Source: Rhizomys pruinosus
Taxonomy: Eukaryota > Chordata > Mammalia > Rodentia > Spalacidae
DNA: 64,000 bases
Direction of reading: 5' to 3'
Assembly: GCA_009823505.1 (NCBI GenBank)
Contig: VZQC01001040.1
Coordinates: 1,493,410-1,557,409, forward strand
Below, in pieces: positions 11,780-22,641 of the stretch. The notes beneath the pieces were generated by a model that did not search any database, was not told where the DNA came from, and saw only the letters and a list, made by a program, of their open reading frames with translations. How positions within the stretch are numbered: the first letter of the stretch is position 1; each line of letters starts with the position of its first letter. The position numbers and the translations under genes are program-made.

Positions 11780-12345
11780 GTAAGTGATAAATTGTTTCTC
11801 TTGCTACTTTCAAGATCCTCTTCGACAATTTACTTTGAATGTGTTTTGCTGTAAAGTTATTTGGATTATTCCTTTTGGCTTCATTTTTCTGAATGTCTGT
11901 TTTCCTCCTAGATTTGTACCATTTCTATCCATTATTCACGGAGGAGCTTTCTGTCCCTTTATTTCTTTTCCTTTTGATACTCAAAGTAATGACACACACA
12001 CATTTGCTTGATGATGTCCCCCAAACATTTTGAAATTTCTTTATTCCTTTTCATCCTGTTTAAATTTTATTTCTCCCCTGGTTTGATAATTTGATAAGAT
12101 TTTTCTTCAAGTTTAACTTCTTCAGTTTTAGAATTTCTTTTTGGTCCTCCTTTTAAAAGTGTCTATATCTTTGTTAATACTTATTTTGTCTGTTACTTTC
12201 TGAATTTTTAATTTATATATTTGCATTCCTTTTTAATTCAGGTTTTTAGCATGATTATTTAAATTGTGGATTTCTTTAGGGACTATTATTAATTTTATTT
12301 GTGTTATGGTTCCTTGACTTTTGGGAATTCCTTGTAGTTTTGGAT
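11780..12345 (-). mobile_element. Ancient L1 3'-end relic
   Basis: The plus strand matches in pattern the antisense of ancient mammalian L1 3' regions (CTTGCTACTTTCAAGATCCTC, TTTAGAATTTCTTTTTGG, ATATCTTTGTTAATA). It is strongly diverged and AT-rich, so it predates the rodent elements. Confidence 0.55.
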
Positions 12346-12451
12346 TGATGTTTTTGTAAATCTGCAAAAACAGCCATTTTCCCAGTCCTTACACATTGGC
12401 TTTGCCTGTGAAAACCTTCACCAATATGCCCACCTAAAAATTCTGGGACCC

Positions 12452-12700
12452 AAGGCTAGAGACAATGAAGAACAGTAGGTGCTCTTGCAGGGGACCTGGG
12501 TTCAGATCCCAGTATCCAGGTAGTGGTGGGTGGGTTCAAGTCCCAGGATTCAGATAGTGGTTGACAACTGGCCATAACTCCAATTCTAGAGGGTCAACAC
12601 CCTCCTCTGGTCTCTGCAGGCATTTCACAACATGGGTACACTCACAACAATGCAAACCAACGTTCGCACACAAGATAAATAAGTAAATAAAGAAGAAATT
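12452..12700 (+). mobile_element. Old B3-like SINE
   Basis: Diverged copy with recognisable GCTCTTGCAGGGGACCTGGG and a GATAAATAAGTAAATAAAG tail. It contains an extra internal repeat of the CCAGGTAGTGG/TTCAGATAGTGG type. Confidence 0.65.
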
Positions 12701-13443
12701 CTGGGGTACACTAAAACAGTTCCTATGGATCTGTCTTCTCTGGAGTGCCATGAGCCAGCACATTGGAAGCGGGTTCCTCTCTTGAGTTCTATGCCTCTCC
12801 TGATCTGAGTAAGCTGGGTGAGAAATGGAAGGTCATTGACTCGTTTCGCTTTGATTTGTTACCCCCACAAAGCTACGAAGGTTCCAGGAGCACTCCAGAT
12901 AGGAGGGAACCAGATGGGCAGACAGCGCACTGAACACTGAGCTGCGGGAAGCTGTAGCCTCAGGCTCTGCACATTTTCTCCAGGGCCACAGTAATCTTTT
13001 CCCGCCTTCTCCATTCCTCCGTGCTTTCAGCCATCTGGTTCAGTCAACGCTTCATTTCACTTTTCTACCAAATTATCTACATAACAGAATACAAAGATTT
13101 TCTACTTCCATGACTCTAATTCATCCACCCAAATAAAAGTCATTCAGAGGAAAAAAACACATATGCCTTTTTCAGCCTGGAAGCAAAGATTAAAGAAGAT
13201 TATTAACAGAGAACATCTAATGTGTGTAAAAAAGATAAACCATGATTGTGTTGGGGTATGCATCCTGGGGGGATAAATGGTTCTAGTTTAGGAAACACAT
13301 AATTGTAATTTAACATGTTAAAATAATAAAAGAACCTCATATAATCACAGTTGATGGAGAAAAGTATTTGGTAAATTTCAAGCTCAATAAAAATTATAAA
13401 ACTTGTATTAAAGTTAAATATTTTGCTTTAAAAGTTCAATTAT
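12701..13443. other. No gene or repeat recognised
   Basis: Mixed-composition DNA with no frame, RNA gene or interspersed repeat that I can support. Confidence 0.45.
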
Positions 13444-13655
13444 GGGCTGGAGAGATGAATGCCTCAACAGTTAAGAGCACTGGCTGTTCTTGAAGAAGAT
13501 CCAGGTTTGACTCCCAACACCCACTTGGTGGCTAACGACTGTCCATTTCCAGGGGATCCAGCACCTTCTTCTGTCCTCTTTAAGTATTGCATGATATGGA
13601 TGCAATTACATGCAGGCAGTACATGCATACACATAAAAATAAATGAAAAAGTTAT
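13444..13655 (+). mobile_element. B2/B3 SINE
   Basis: Begins GGGCTGGAGAGATGAATGCC and ends in an ACACATAAAAATAAATG tail. Moderately diverged. Confidence 0.85.
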
Positions 13656-14081
13656 ATGAAAAAAGTTATACAAATGCAAAACACGAAGGAATTGTTTTGC
13701 AGTAAATAGACATAATTACCAGATATGCTCCATATTATAGAAGGATTTCTAGACAGACCACGGAGAAAAATATAAAAAGATGATTGGGAAGAAGAGTACA
13801 CCTGCCATTTTCATTTACATAGAAAATCTTCAGACTCTAAATAAATTACTAATATAAGAAAATTTGTCAAAGTGAATAAACATAAGATTAGTCTAATATG
13901 GTCAATCATATTACATTTGCCATTTAAACATTTTGATACAAAATGGTATATGTTATGTGTTAGTTTCCCATGAAGCCTATTTTGAAACACTAAAATAAAT
14001 AAGAAAGATACATCATCTGTGACACAATTTAAAGCATTAATAAACAATATCAAGTGTCTATAAATTCAGCTGGCAGATTAT

Positions 14082-14480
14082 GTGTGTGATGGTGTTGTCA
14101 ACCTGGCAGATTCTACAACCACCTGTGGGACAAGCCTGTGGCCATGTATAGAGGGCTATTTAGAACATCTTAGCTGGTTAGGGAAGAACCATACCGACTG
14201 GGCAGAACTGTTCCCTGGGCTGAGGTACTTGAGTGTGAAAAGGAGAAGTGCATTCATCTCTATGTGTTGTCTGACTGCAGGTGTGATGTGACCAGCAGCA
14301 TGCAGTCATCTCTGTCTGTTGTCTGTGTGTATGATGTGACTAGTAGTTTACTTTTCCTGCTGTTGACTTCCCTCACATGATCGACTGTATGTTGAACTGT
14401 GAGCTGAAATGTTCTCCCATAAGAGACTTCTGTCAGAGTTTTTTCTTTAATCACAAAAACTGAACAAGAAACTAAATGTT
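14082..14480 (+). mobile_element. Old ERVL-like LTR
   Basis: Contains GTTGTCAACCTGGCAG near the start and an ACTGTGAGCTGAAATG stretch near the end, the arrangement seen in ERVL-type LTRs such as 47400-47650. No internal region is attached. Family assignment is by resemblance only. Confidence 0.45.
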
Positions 14481-15345
14481 CCAGCTTACACATAAAAAAG
14501 GATGAATTATTTCATCAGTTAACTATGTCAAAATAAATGAGAGTTTATAACATGATCAACAATAAGAAGAATACAATACTGCAAAATTGTCATTTCTAAC
14601 AGAACTGCAGATTTAATGTGGTCTCAAATAGGGAGACACAGAAAAATATTAATGCACCTCAGCTACATCATCTCACAAGCAATTTTATAAGACAGTTCTA
14701 AAGCTTCCTTGTAGGAGTAAACAGTGGTGAATAGCCAGAATAGATCAGAAAAATGTAGTAGGAAGGAATTACCTTACTATGTCTTGGGACCTATGAGATT
14801 ATTTTGATTGAAATAGCATAGAACTAATTCATAAATAAGGAAAAGAAAAAACATAATTAGTCAAATTAGATGTACCAATGCCTTGATGGAACTTTAATGC
14901 ATGACAGCAGAAGTATTTATGAGTGCTTGCCATTTAATGAATTAATTACTCAGTTGTGCTTGTGAAAAGCATTTAATAGAAGAGGAAACACAACCTAGCC
15001 AATAAGCAGATGAAGAGAAACATCTTTACTGATTAGGGAAATGCAAAGTAATATTACATGGAAATGAACATTTAACAAGAGGTATCCTTGTCAACAACTA
15101 AATATGTGTATATACTTTTTGTTATGACGTTTATATGGTAAACCGTAGTTTGCAATTGGTTTGATGTTAAAATAACTCCCCTTTATTATGGAAGTCAATT
15201 CCAAGATCCGCAGTGGATAGCTCAAATCTCAGATGGCTTTGATCATATGTATGTCATGTTATTTTTTCCTGCAGAAAAGTGGTTTGCTCTCACTCATTAT
15301 AGGGAATCTCATGTTAAAGTCGTTTAGGCTTAATTGCATGTGACT

Positions 15346-15385
<40 letters not shown>

Positions 15386-16030
15386 AGAATGTTGATATCA
15401 ACCATAACACATTTTCTGGTCATATTTCCACCCATGAATTTATTTTTTCTATACTAAGCAAGTACTCATTTCATATTGATGATAACTTCTATAGTGTAAG
15501 CTGTAACACCAAAATCAGTGCAAATTTCTTTCATTTTCTTCATGATTTTGCAAATAGAAAATTTCATGCTTACCATAGATCTTAGCAAGCTCTGCACATA
15601 ATTCTTTCTATATTATAAAATCAAGAACTTTTTAAATCCTTTTAAGATTTATACTTTATAAATTCTCCTTGGCATATCTGATGTCCTGCAATATCTCTTT
15701 GGTTGATTAAGCCTATGAAATAAAGTAAGCATGACTTGAACACATGCCCAGCAATGTTGTGGCAGCAAATCTGATAATTAGAAGGCTACTAAGAATTCTT
15801 TACCTCTGGAAATTTCCATTTAGTATTTTCAAATTTGGATTACCCAAAGTATAGAAAGTGAAACTGTAAATAACAGGGAGATGTTACTTCCTTTTGAAAA
15901 TTGAGAGACTCACTGTGCTATGGGAAGGGATCAACAGACATGTGTTTAGGGAAAAAGCTTGAAAACATAAACTAGAAAACTTGTATGACTATGTCCTTAG
16001 CAGTATTTCACAGAACAAGAAGCTGGAAAT
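14481..16030. other. Unassigned AT-rich DNA with a (GT)n run
   Basis: No gene or clear interspersed repeat. Contains the microsatellite at 15348-15383. Confidence 0.45.
15348..15383. repeat. (GT)n microsatellite
   Basis: About 18 uninterrupted GT units. Confidence 0.95.
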
Positions 16031-16181
16031 GGTTGGGCGTGGTGGCCCACACCTTTCATCCCAGCACTAGGGAGGCAGAGGCAGGAGGATCTCTGTGAGT
16101 TCAAGACCAGCCTGTTCTACATAGCAAGTTCCTGGACACCTGGGGCTACAGGGAGACCCTGTCTCAAAAATACCAAAAAAG
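16031..16181 (+). mobile_element. B1 SINE
   Basis: Runs from GGTTGGGCGTGGTGGCCCAC to CCCTGTCTCAAAAATACC and an A-rich tail. It has the GGGGCTACAGGGAGACCCTG variant shared by the other B1 copies in this window. Confidence 0.93.
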
Positions 16182-16273
16182 AAAGACCTGGAAATGCTTC
16201 AGATGCCAGCAAAGGCAGAGAGGATTTTTGAGATTATATTTTTGAGATTATATTAATTAGAGAGGATAGGAAA

Positions 16274-16504
16274 TTATTTATTTATTTATTTATTATTTAT
16301 TTTTTATGTGTATGAATGTACTGTCTGCATGTAGGTTTGTGCACCCGTGTCGTGCAATGCGGCGGAGGTCAGAAGAGGGTTCGAGTTCTCCTGGAATTGG
16401 AGTTTCAGATGGTTCTCAGCCGTCATGTGGGTGCTGGGGATCGAACCTGGGTCCTCTGCAATAGCGGTCAGCGCTCTTAACCGCTAGGCCATCTCTCCAG
16501 CCCC
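16274..16504 (-). mobile_element. B2/B3 SINE, young subfamily
   Basis: Reverse-oriented copy from a (TTTA)n tail to CATCTCTCCAGCCCC. Target-site duplication AGGATAGGAAA / AGGACAGGAAA at 16263-16273 and 16505-16515. It carries part of the 17-bp internal duplication seen in the next copy. Confidence 0.92.
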
Positions 16505-16647
16505 AGGACAGGAAAAAATAGATGACAAAGATCCTGCTTATCAGAACTTTCAACTTTCATAGAAATGAGAATAGAAAAAGTCCAAGGTAATGAAATTTAG
16601 ATGGTTTCATTTTGATGTTATGTGACTTTCTTAAGAAAATTAGTTGA

Positions 16648-16906
16648 GGGCTGGAGAGATGGCCTAGCGGTTAAGAGCACCGACTGCTCTTACAGAGGAC
16701 CCGGGTTCAATCCCCAGCACCCACATGGCGGCCGAGAACCGTCTGAAACTCCAATTCCAGGAGAACTCCAGCTCCAGGGGAATCCGAGACCATCTTCTGA
16801 CCTCCGCGGCATTGCACGTCACGGGTGCGCAGACTTGCATGCAGGCAGTACATTCATACACATACAGAAATAAATAAAAAATTAATAAAAAAAATAGTAA
16901 AAAAAA
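16648..16906 (+). mobile_element. B2/B3 SINE, young subfamily
   Basis: Intact tRNA-like head with A-box (TGGCCTAGCGGTTAAGAGC) and B-box (GGTTCAATCCC) regions, then a 17-bp tandem duplication at 16747-16763 and 16764-16780. The tail is A-rich. A perfect 14-bp target-site duplication, AGAAAATTAGTTGA, lies at 16634-16647 and 16907-16920, so this is a recent insertion. It opposes the copy at 16274-16504. Confidence 0.95.
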
Positions 16907-16920
16907 AGAAAATTAGTTGA

Positions 16921-17399
16921 AATTTAATAGATTTCCTAAAATGCAAGGCCCTGATGTAACCACTTAGAAGAGCTGGAAAGCACAGCCTTTGACAGTGACC
17001 TGGCAATTAGCAGTTTTCCAAAACAATTTTATTGGGATTATGATAAATAATTGTTAAATTAGTAAAGTATGAATATATCTAAGATATTAACAAAACAAGT
17101 AATAATTAATAAAGCCAAAATAATTTATGAATTATTGAAATTATGAAAAATGGGGAAAAATTACCAAAATTATATCATTAGAGAAGATACCACGAAGGAC
17201 TGCCAGAGCTCTTCCTGAGCACAAACACTGCGTTTTGAATTTCTAGCATCTCAGGATAAACTTACTGGATTAAGTTTCCAACTATGCTATAAACACCATG
17301 TAACAAAATAGTTTATTGATATAATTTGACAAGTAGTATGCAAGGTCCATTCACTGCATTATTACAGTTCTTTTGTCTATTTGTACATTTCCTGAGAGA
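16921..17399. other. No gene or repeat recognised
   Basis: AT-rich single-copy-looking DNA. Confidence 0.45.
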
Positions 17400-17522
17400 A
17401 GATTTCATTCTATATCCAAGCTGGTATTGAATTTACTATGTATTCCAGGCTGACATCAAACTGATCATCCTTCTCCCTTAGCCCCCTGAGAACTGGAAAT
17501 ACAGTGTGTGCCACCATGCCTG
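17400..17522 (-). mobile_element. Diverged B1/Alu-like SINE fragment
   Basis: The antisense B1 pattern is visible (ACTATGTATTCCAGGCTGAC, TGCCACCATGCCTGG) but much changed. Confidence 0.6.
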
Positions 17523-17544
17523 GGACCTATTTGTTTTACTTTCA

Positions 17545-17570
17545 TTTTAAAGATTTTATTTATGGTTGGA

Positions 17571-17614
<44 letters not shown>

Positions 17615-17760
17615 TGTTTGTCCGTCCATGAGCATGTGCATGCGAGTACCCTTGGAAGTCAGAAAAGGGCATTGTCCCAGACATAGGTAATGAGAATCAA
17701 ATTCTGATCCTCTGGAAAAATAGCAAGTGTTCTTAACCACTGAGCCACCTCTCCACCTCC
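17545..17760 (-). mobile_element. B3-like SINE with expanded (GT)n
   Basis: The right end reads GTTCTTAACCACTGAGCCAC, the reverse of the tRNA-like head. The tail region holds a pure (GT)n run at 17572-17614. Confidence 0.75.
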
Positions 17761-17861
17761 AGGTGTCTTATTTTAAGTGATAGAGGTTTTTTTTAGGGCA
17801 AATAGTAACTGTGCTGAAACTTAATGCCTTTTCCTACATATTATTGGAATTTTTACAGTAT

Positions 17862-18252
17862 TTATTATTTATTTATTTATTTATTTATTTATCTTTGTGT
17901 GCATGCATGCGTGTGTGTGTGTGTGCATGCATGCATGTGTGTGTGTGTGCATGTTCGCCCGTGTGTGTGTGTGTGTGTGTGCATGCATGCCTGTGTGTGC
18001 ATGTTCGCCCACGTGTGTGTGTGTGTGCCTGCGTGTGCATGTTCACCCACGTGTGTGTGTGTGTATGTGTGCATGCGTGCCTGTGTGTGCATGTTCGCCC
18101 ACGTGTGTGTGTGTGTGTGTGTGTGTGTGCCTTGACCCCATGTGGAGGTCAGAAGACAGTTCTTTCCTTCCTCCCAGTGGCTTCTGGTTCTTTAACTCAG
18201 GACTCCAGCCTTAGTGGCCAGTGTTTTTAACTACTCATCATTTTGACAGCCC
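17862..18252 (-). mobile_element. B3-like SINE expanded by a minisatellite
   Basis: A (TTTA)n tail at 17862-17892 is followed by the TG/CA-rich minisatellite and then a degenerate SINE head (GGAGGTCAGAAGACAGTTC ... CTACTCATCATTTTGACAGC). The microsatellite probably grew from the SINE 3' region. Confidence 0.6.
17896..18129. repeat. TG/CA-rich minisatellite, alternating purine-pyrimidine
   Basis: Imperfect higher-order repeat built on (GT)n and GCATGC blocks. The marker motif GCATGTTCGCCC or GCATGTTCACCC occurs at 17949, 17999, 18037 and 18089 (spacings 50, 38 and 52). Long stretches alternate purine and pyrimidine. The C/V-rich frames through it are artefacts. Confidence 0.92.
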
Positions 18253-19532
18253 CTCATATAAACATTGAAGATCCATCCTCGAAAGTTACAAAAATTTCTA
18301 TAGGACCAACACAGTAGTGAAGAAAACATGCCTGGAGATGTACTTTAATGCTAGCTCTTTCTTAATGCTAGATACCCATCTTTTTTATTAACAAATGTAG
18401 TTAAAATTTCTTTTGTCACAATTTGCTTTTCTGTTGTTATTATGATGCTCTACACCTACTTTTCAGCCTCAAACACTGGATTATACCACTGAGGTATTCT
18501 TAAAAGATAAAAACATTGTTTTTAAACATAACAATGACTAATTATTGTTAAACCATGCATTTAAATTTTAGGTTACATTAATAGAGTTTTACATAATTAT
18601 TTAAAATATATAACATATATTAATATGTGTCTCAGAAATATGAATAACAGATTACAATTTCTCCAAAATATTGAATACAAAAAATTTTAAGGAATCCATT
18701 AAGGTGGATGTAGTTTCTGGAAGTCCAGCTGTTTGATACTGTAATTTGACCACTAAAAAACTCTTACCATCTTTTTGAAGTTTATTAATCTCAGGTAAGT
18801 TAGGGAATGTATATTGTGTGACTATTTTAAATGACACGAGAAAAATCTACTATCTGGTTACTTCATTCTCTTTCAAAATATTATGTTTCATCTATTTTTT
18901 CAAATTCTTTGCACAGAAAAACACATATCCTAAGTCATCCAGCTTCTAGTGTAGTTCAAGTAATGATGAAGCAAGTAAAATGCAAGTTAAATACAGTATT
19001 AAATACTGAGAATTAGAATTTGTGTTTAAATAACTGTGATTGCCAGTGCAGTAGGAAATAAACCGTATGTAAATGAAAGAGCATACTCCCACATGGCCCT
19101 GGAATGCATGGTTGAATTGTTAGTGATGCAGCTTCTAGCATTAATGAGTCAGTTAAGCGTGATTATGAGAGCTTTTCCATTTGGTGGGAACTGGAACAAA
19201 AGTTGAGTATTATATCAAACATTCATAGAGATTGCAAGCATGGCTGACTGAAAGCACTGGTTACTTATTTTGCTTATGAACAACACTGAATCATTAGATA
19301 ATCATAGATCTTACTAGAGAAATGACATTGAATAGTTAAGAATTGATACTACTCAGTTATTTTTTCTATAGTCCCTGTATTTATCACACAGATGATGTGT
19401 ACATCATCATATAAAGCATGTCTAGGCTTGCTAGTAGATAGCAAAATTGGAGAAAGAATGCAAATAGTTTTTACTAGGCCACTGTAAAATCCAAATCTGA
19501 CCAATGACAATCCAAGGGGCAGTGGTAAAGGA
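18253..19532. other. Unassigned DNA containing one arm of a local duplication
   Basis: Apart from the duplicated block at 18356-18592, nothing is recognised. Confidence 0.45.
18356..18592. repeat. Diverged local direct duplication, copy A
   Basis: Collinear with 20175-20394. Shared landmarks in the same order are CTTTCTTAATG, AATGTAGTT, CTACTTTTCAGCCTCAA, GACTAATTATTGTTAA and ATGCATTTA. I know of no rodent repeat that fits, so it may be an ancient tandem duplication or an unnamed repeat. Confidence 0.65.
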
Positions 19533-20092
19533 ATATGATTGAAAGGTTATGCCTGGACAAGCTGGCAGCCCATGAAAAAAAAAACAGCCAGAATTGACTA
19601 GAGACCAAGACAACAGCTCCAGAAAAAGTAGACTGTTTTGCATCTCATCCACCTGTGCCCCTTTTCTAAGCCTAGGGAACAATCTGCGGAAGAGCAGGCG
19701 TGGTAGAATGTAAGGGCTGCATTGGGGTGAATGGTGAAACTACAACAATATAGACTGGACACTCTTTGATCAACTTGATTGAACATACAAGCCCCCCCCT
19801 GCTGGATGGTGGGACCCATGAGCTGTGTGGGTTTGGAGACAACTGCTCGCAAATTGGTTTTACATGAAGGATGCTTGTACTCACAAATTATCACTTATTG
19901 TTAAAAAAAATTTAAAAAATAATATAAAAAAACAGAAAGATGCAGAAAAGTTACAGCAGAATGCATGATCTGGGATGGGTAGGGGTGGGGTGGGGTGAAG
20001 GGAAGGGGATATACGCCTGGACTGAATTGGAAAATGATGTATGAAATACACAAAGCATCAATAAAAAAGTAATTAATAAAAAAAAGGAAAAG
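19533..20092 (+). mobile_element. L1 3'UTR, 5'-truncated
   Basis: Contains the same 3'UTR sequence found reversed at 41680-42325 and 38007-38630, then the G-rich tract (about 19972-20007), GTATGAAATACACAAAGCAT and an A-rich tail. Only the 3'UTR is present. Target-site duplications could not be fixed. Confidence 0.8.
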
Positions 20093-20872
20093 GAAAAGAT
20101 GACGACAGAAGATTTTTAATCACTCAAAACAAGCCACATCATTTTATATGTCTTGTTTGGCTGATGTCTAAACTTCTTTCTTAATGATAAATGTAGTTGA
20201 AAATCTCTTTTGACAGCATTGATTTTTTTTTTGTTCCTTTTGGTTATTTGCTCTGCAACTACTTTTCAGCCTCAAGAAAACATTGACTTATATAACACTG
20301 AGGGATTCATAAAGTTCAAGAGATAATTTTTTAACAGAAGTGACTAATTATTGTTAACTATGCATTTACATTTTAGATTATATTAACAGATTTGAATATA
20401 GTGGTTGGAACTCTACGTCTGGCCAACTCACAATGAAATCTTATGTTTATGTACAGTTTTGTTTCAATTCCTCAAGATTTATAAGATTTACAGTATGCCC
20501 TGTCATTATAAAACACTCGATTAATTTTCATTCTGTGTCTAAACTGAAAGGCTAAATAGCGTTGTGCTAAGAAAGAAAGAAGAAGATCCAAATTCTTGAA
20601 GTGGAGAATAAAATTCCTTTTACCTAGAATAAGCAGGTAAGATGTGAGCCTGGTGAAGGGCCCGGGAGAAGATGCGTTCACTGCCCAGATCACAAGAGCA
20701 CCAAGCCCCAGGGACTTAGGGGCCAAGTAGCATATGCTTACATTCAGCTTCGTACAGAAATGCACATGTATATATTTTAGTTGTTAAAATATCACAATTT
20801 TAGCTATGTAATATACAAGGAGAGACCAAGAAACTCCTTAGTGATTATCACAGTCATAATATTTTAATCTTA
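20093..20872. other. Unassigned DNA containing duplication copy B
   Basis: Holds the duplicated block at 20175-20394. The rest is unassigned. Confidence 0.45.
20175..20394. repeat. Diverged local direct duplication, copy B
   Basis: Pairs with 18356-18592 in the same orientation, about 1.8 kb apart. Several small indels separate the copies. The L1 3' end at 19533-20092 lies between them. Confidence 0.65.
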
Positions 20873-21060
20873 GGGGATGGAGAGATGGCTCAGAGTTTAA
20901 GAGCACATTCTCAGCACCCACATGGCAGCTAAGAACTGTCTTTAACTCCAGTTCCAGGGGAATCCAATGCCCTCTTCTGACCTCTGCGGCATTGGACGAT
21001 ATGGGTGAACCAACCTACATGGAGACAGTATACTCATACACATAAAAAAATACAAAGTAA
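20873..21060 (+). mobile_element. B2/B3 SINE lacking its B-box region
   Basis: Begins GGGGATGGAGAGATGGCTC and ends in ACACATAAAAAAATAC. About 30 bases that normally lie between AAGAGCAC and CTCAGCACCC are missing, which removes the B-box region. Confidence 0.88.
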
Positions 21061-22379
21061 TGCAGGAGTCAGGGAGAACAAGGGGGGAGGGGGAGGGCTG
21101 GAGAGAGGACGGTTCTGTGCATTGCCTGAAGGGATTTCAATTTACTTTTTCTAAAAACACTGCATCTGCCAAAGAAAATTCGTGTAACACCCATATGCAA
21201 CCAGAGAGAAGCCAGTTGGTCTGTTCTACCTTAATTTGAAACCTGACCTTTAAAGATACTACAGATGTTTTTAAGATCTGCAGCCTAAAACCTAGCTGGA
21301 AAAGGCAGTGTTTGTTAATTGGGCCCCATGATCCACCTACATTTTTTTACAAGCAAGGTAGGAAATCAGTAATATAGAAAACAACTTTGGGATCCTACAA
21401 TTGTCTTCTTTTAGGCTGTGTTCTGGTGATCCAACCTGTACCCCACCCACATGCCATAGTGTAGGTGGGCTGAGCCCCTGGGCTCCCTTACTCCTCTGCC
21501 TTCTGTAGTCTCTTGAGTTTCTCTCCCCTCTGCTCTCTTTTTGGTTCCTAAAACCAGTTAAAAGAGGTTAATGTACGTAGAGAACAGCAGAGGTTAAGTA
21601 AGGACACAGAAATGATTCAATCTCCAGGGAAAAAGCTGCACCAGGGCATCACATTGCCACACATCTCATCACGGCTTTCAAACAAAATTTAGCTTTTTTT
21701 TCCACCCTAAGAGGCTGATAGCTTCTTACCACTTGCTAATTGATTCTCAGTGTCTAGGGGTTCAGTTTCTGTGCAGATTGAGTCTGCAGAGAAAAAACAA
21801 TGAAAAAGAAATGGAAAAACTAAAGCAGAGGCCGGAGGCAGAGAAGACTGCTGCCCTCAGTAGCCTGGCGCAGCGAGAGAAGAGCAATGGAAGATTTTGT
21901 TAGGTCAGGGCTGAGGCATCAAAAGATGATCCGCATGTGGAGAGGGCTATCGCTGACGGCGTTCCACTTCAGACGTAAAATCCGAGACGTTCTCCTTCGT
22001 TTTGACAGCCACACACCCAATCATGACCTTGGTCCATTGTTTTCTTTTCTTTTCTTTTTTTTTTCTGAATTTAGAGCTTTTTAGTTTCTTCCTCTTGAAT
22101 CATTATTCTCAAGTTCAAATTAGAAAACAATGTTTGTGTAAAGTGCTTTGTTTTTGCTGTCCATTTTTAGAGAATTGGAAAGGTGGTCGAAAAGACCTGA
22201 TTCCAGAATTAACTTAAATTTTATGAGTAGAAGAGGAAGGACAGGGAGGTCTGTAGTAAAGGAGCAAAGCTACTTCTTTCAGCTATTAAGGGAAACACTT
22301 TGAACTAGAGACAGAACCTGATTTACCCAAGCTTTTCATTTAGTAAAAATCCAGTGACCGAATTTAAAATTTTCTTTTG
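21061..22379. other. Unassigned DNA with a G-rich tract and CpG cluster
   Basis: A G-rich stretch at 21082-21108 and the CpG cluster at 21830-22015 stand out. No repeat is recognised. Confidence 0.45.
21830..22015. other. Local CpG cluster in CpG-poor DNA
   Basis: By eye there are about 11 CpG dinucleotides in under 190 bp, whereas neighbouring single-copy-looking DNA has very few. It is not part of a SINE or LTR that I recognise. A 65-codon frame starts at 21887 and runs out into a T-rich stretch. It has no known domain, and I do not claim that it is translated. The cluster could be a small regulatory element, an exon or part of an unrecognised repeat. Confidence 0.4.
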
Positions 22380-22593
22380 GATATATTTATTTTTATTTTA
22401 TGTGTATGAGTGATATGCCTGCAGGTATGTAAGTGCACTGTGTTGTGCAGTGCCTGTGGAGGACAGAGAGGGCATTGGAGTCCCTGGAACTGGAGTGATG
22501 GATGGTCGTTAGTCACCATGTGGGTCCTGGGGTTCGAACTCTGGTCTTCTCCAGGAACCAGTGCTCTTCACTGGTGAGCCATCTCTCCAGCCC
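22380..22593 (-). mobile_element. B2/B3 SINE
   Basis: Reverse-oriented copy with CACCATGTGGGTCCTGGGG and TGAGCCATCTCTCCAGCCC. Confidence 0.9.
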
Positions 22594-22641
22594 TGCTACT
22601 GACTTTTGTAAGTACTGCTTACAAACAATTTCCTACCTTGT

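Noticed and set aside
16648..16720. tRNA gene, from the A- and B-box-like sequence
   Set aside because: It is the tRNA-derived head of a B2 SINE, flanked by target-site duplications, without a complete cloverleaf.
17572..17614. CRISPR-like or regularly spaced repeat array
   Set aside because: Eukaryotic microsatellite within a SINE; no spacers or cas genes, and the genome is clearly mammalian.
17811..18230. Frames of 100-139 codons rich in C and V
   Set aside because: They run through the TG/CA minisatellite; every phase is open because the repeat has no stops.
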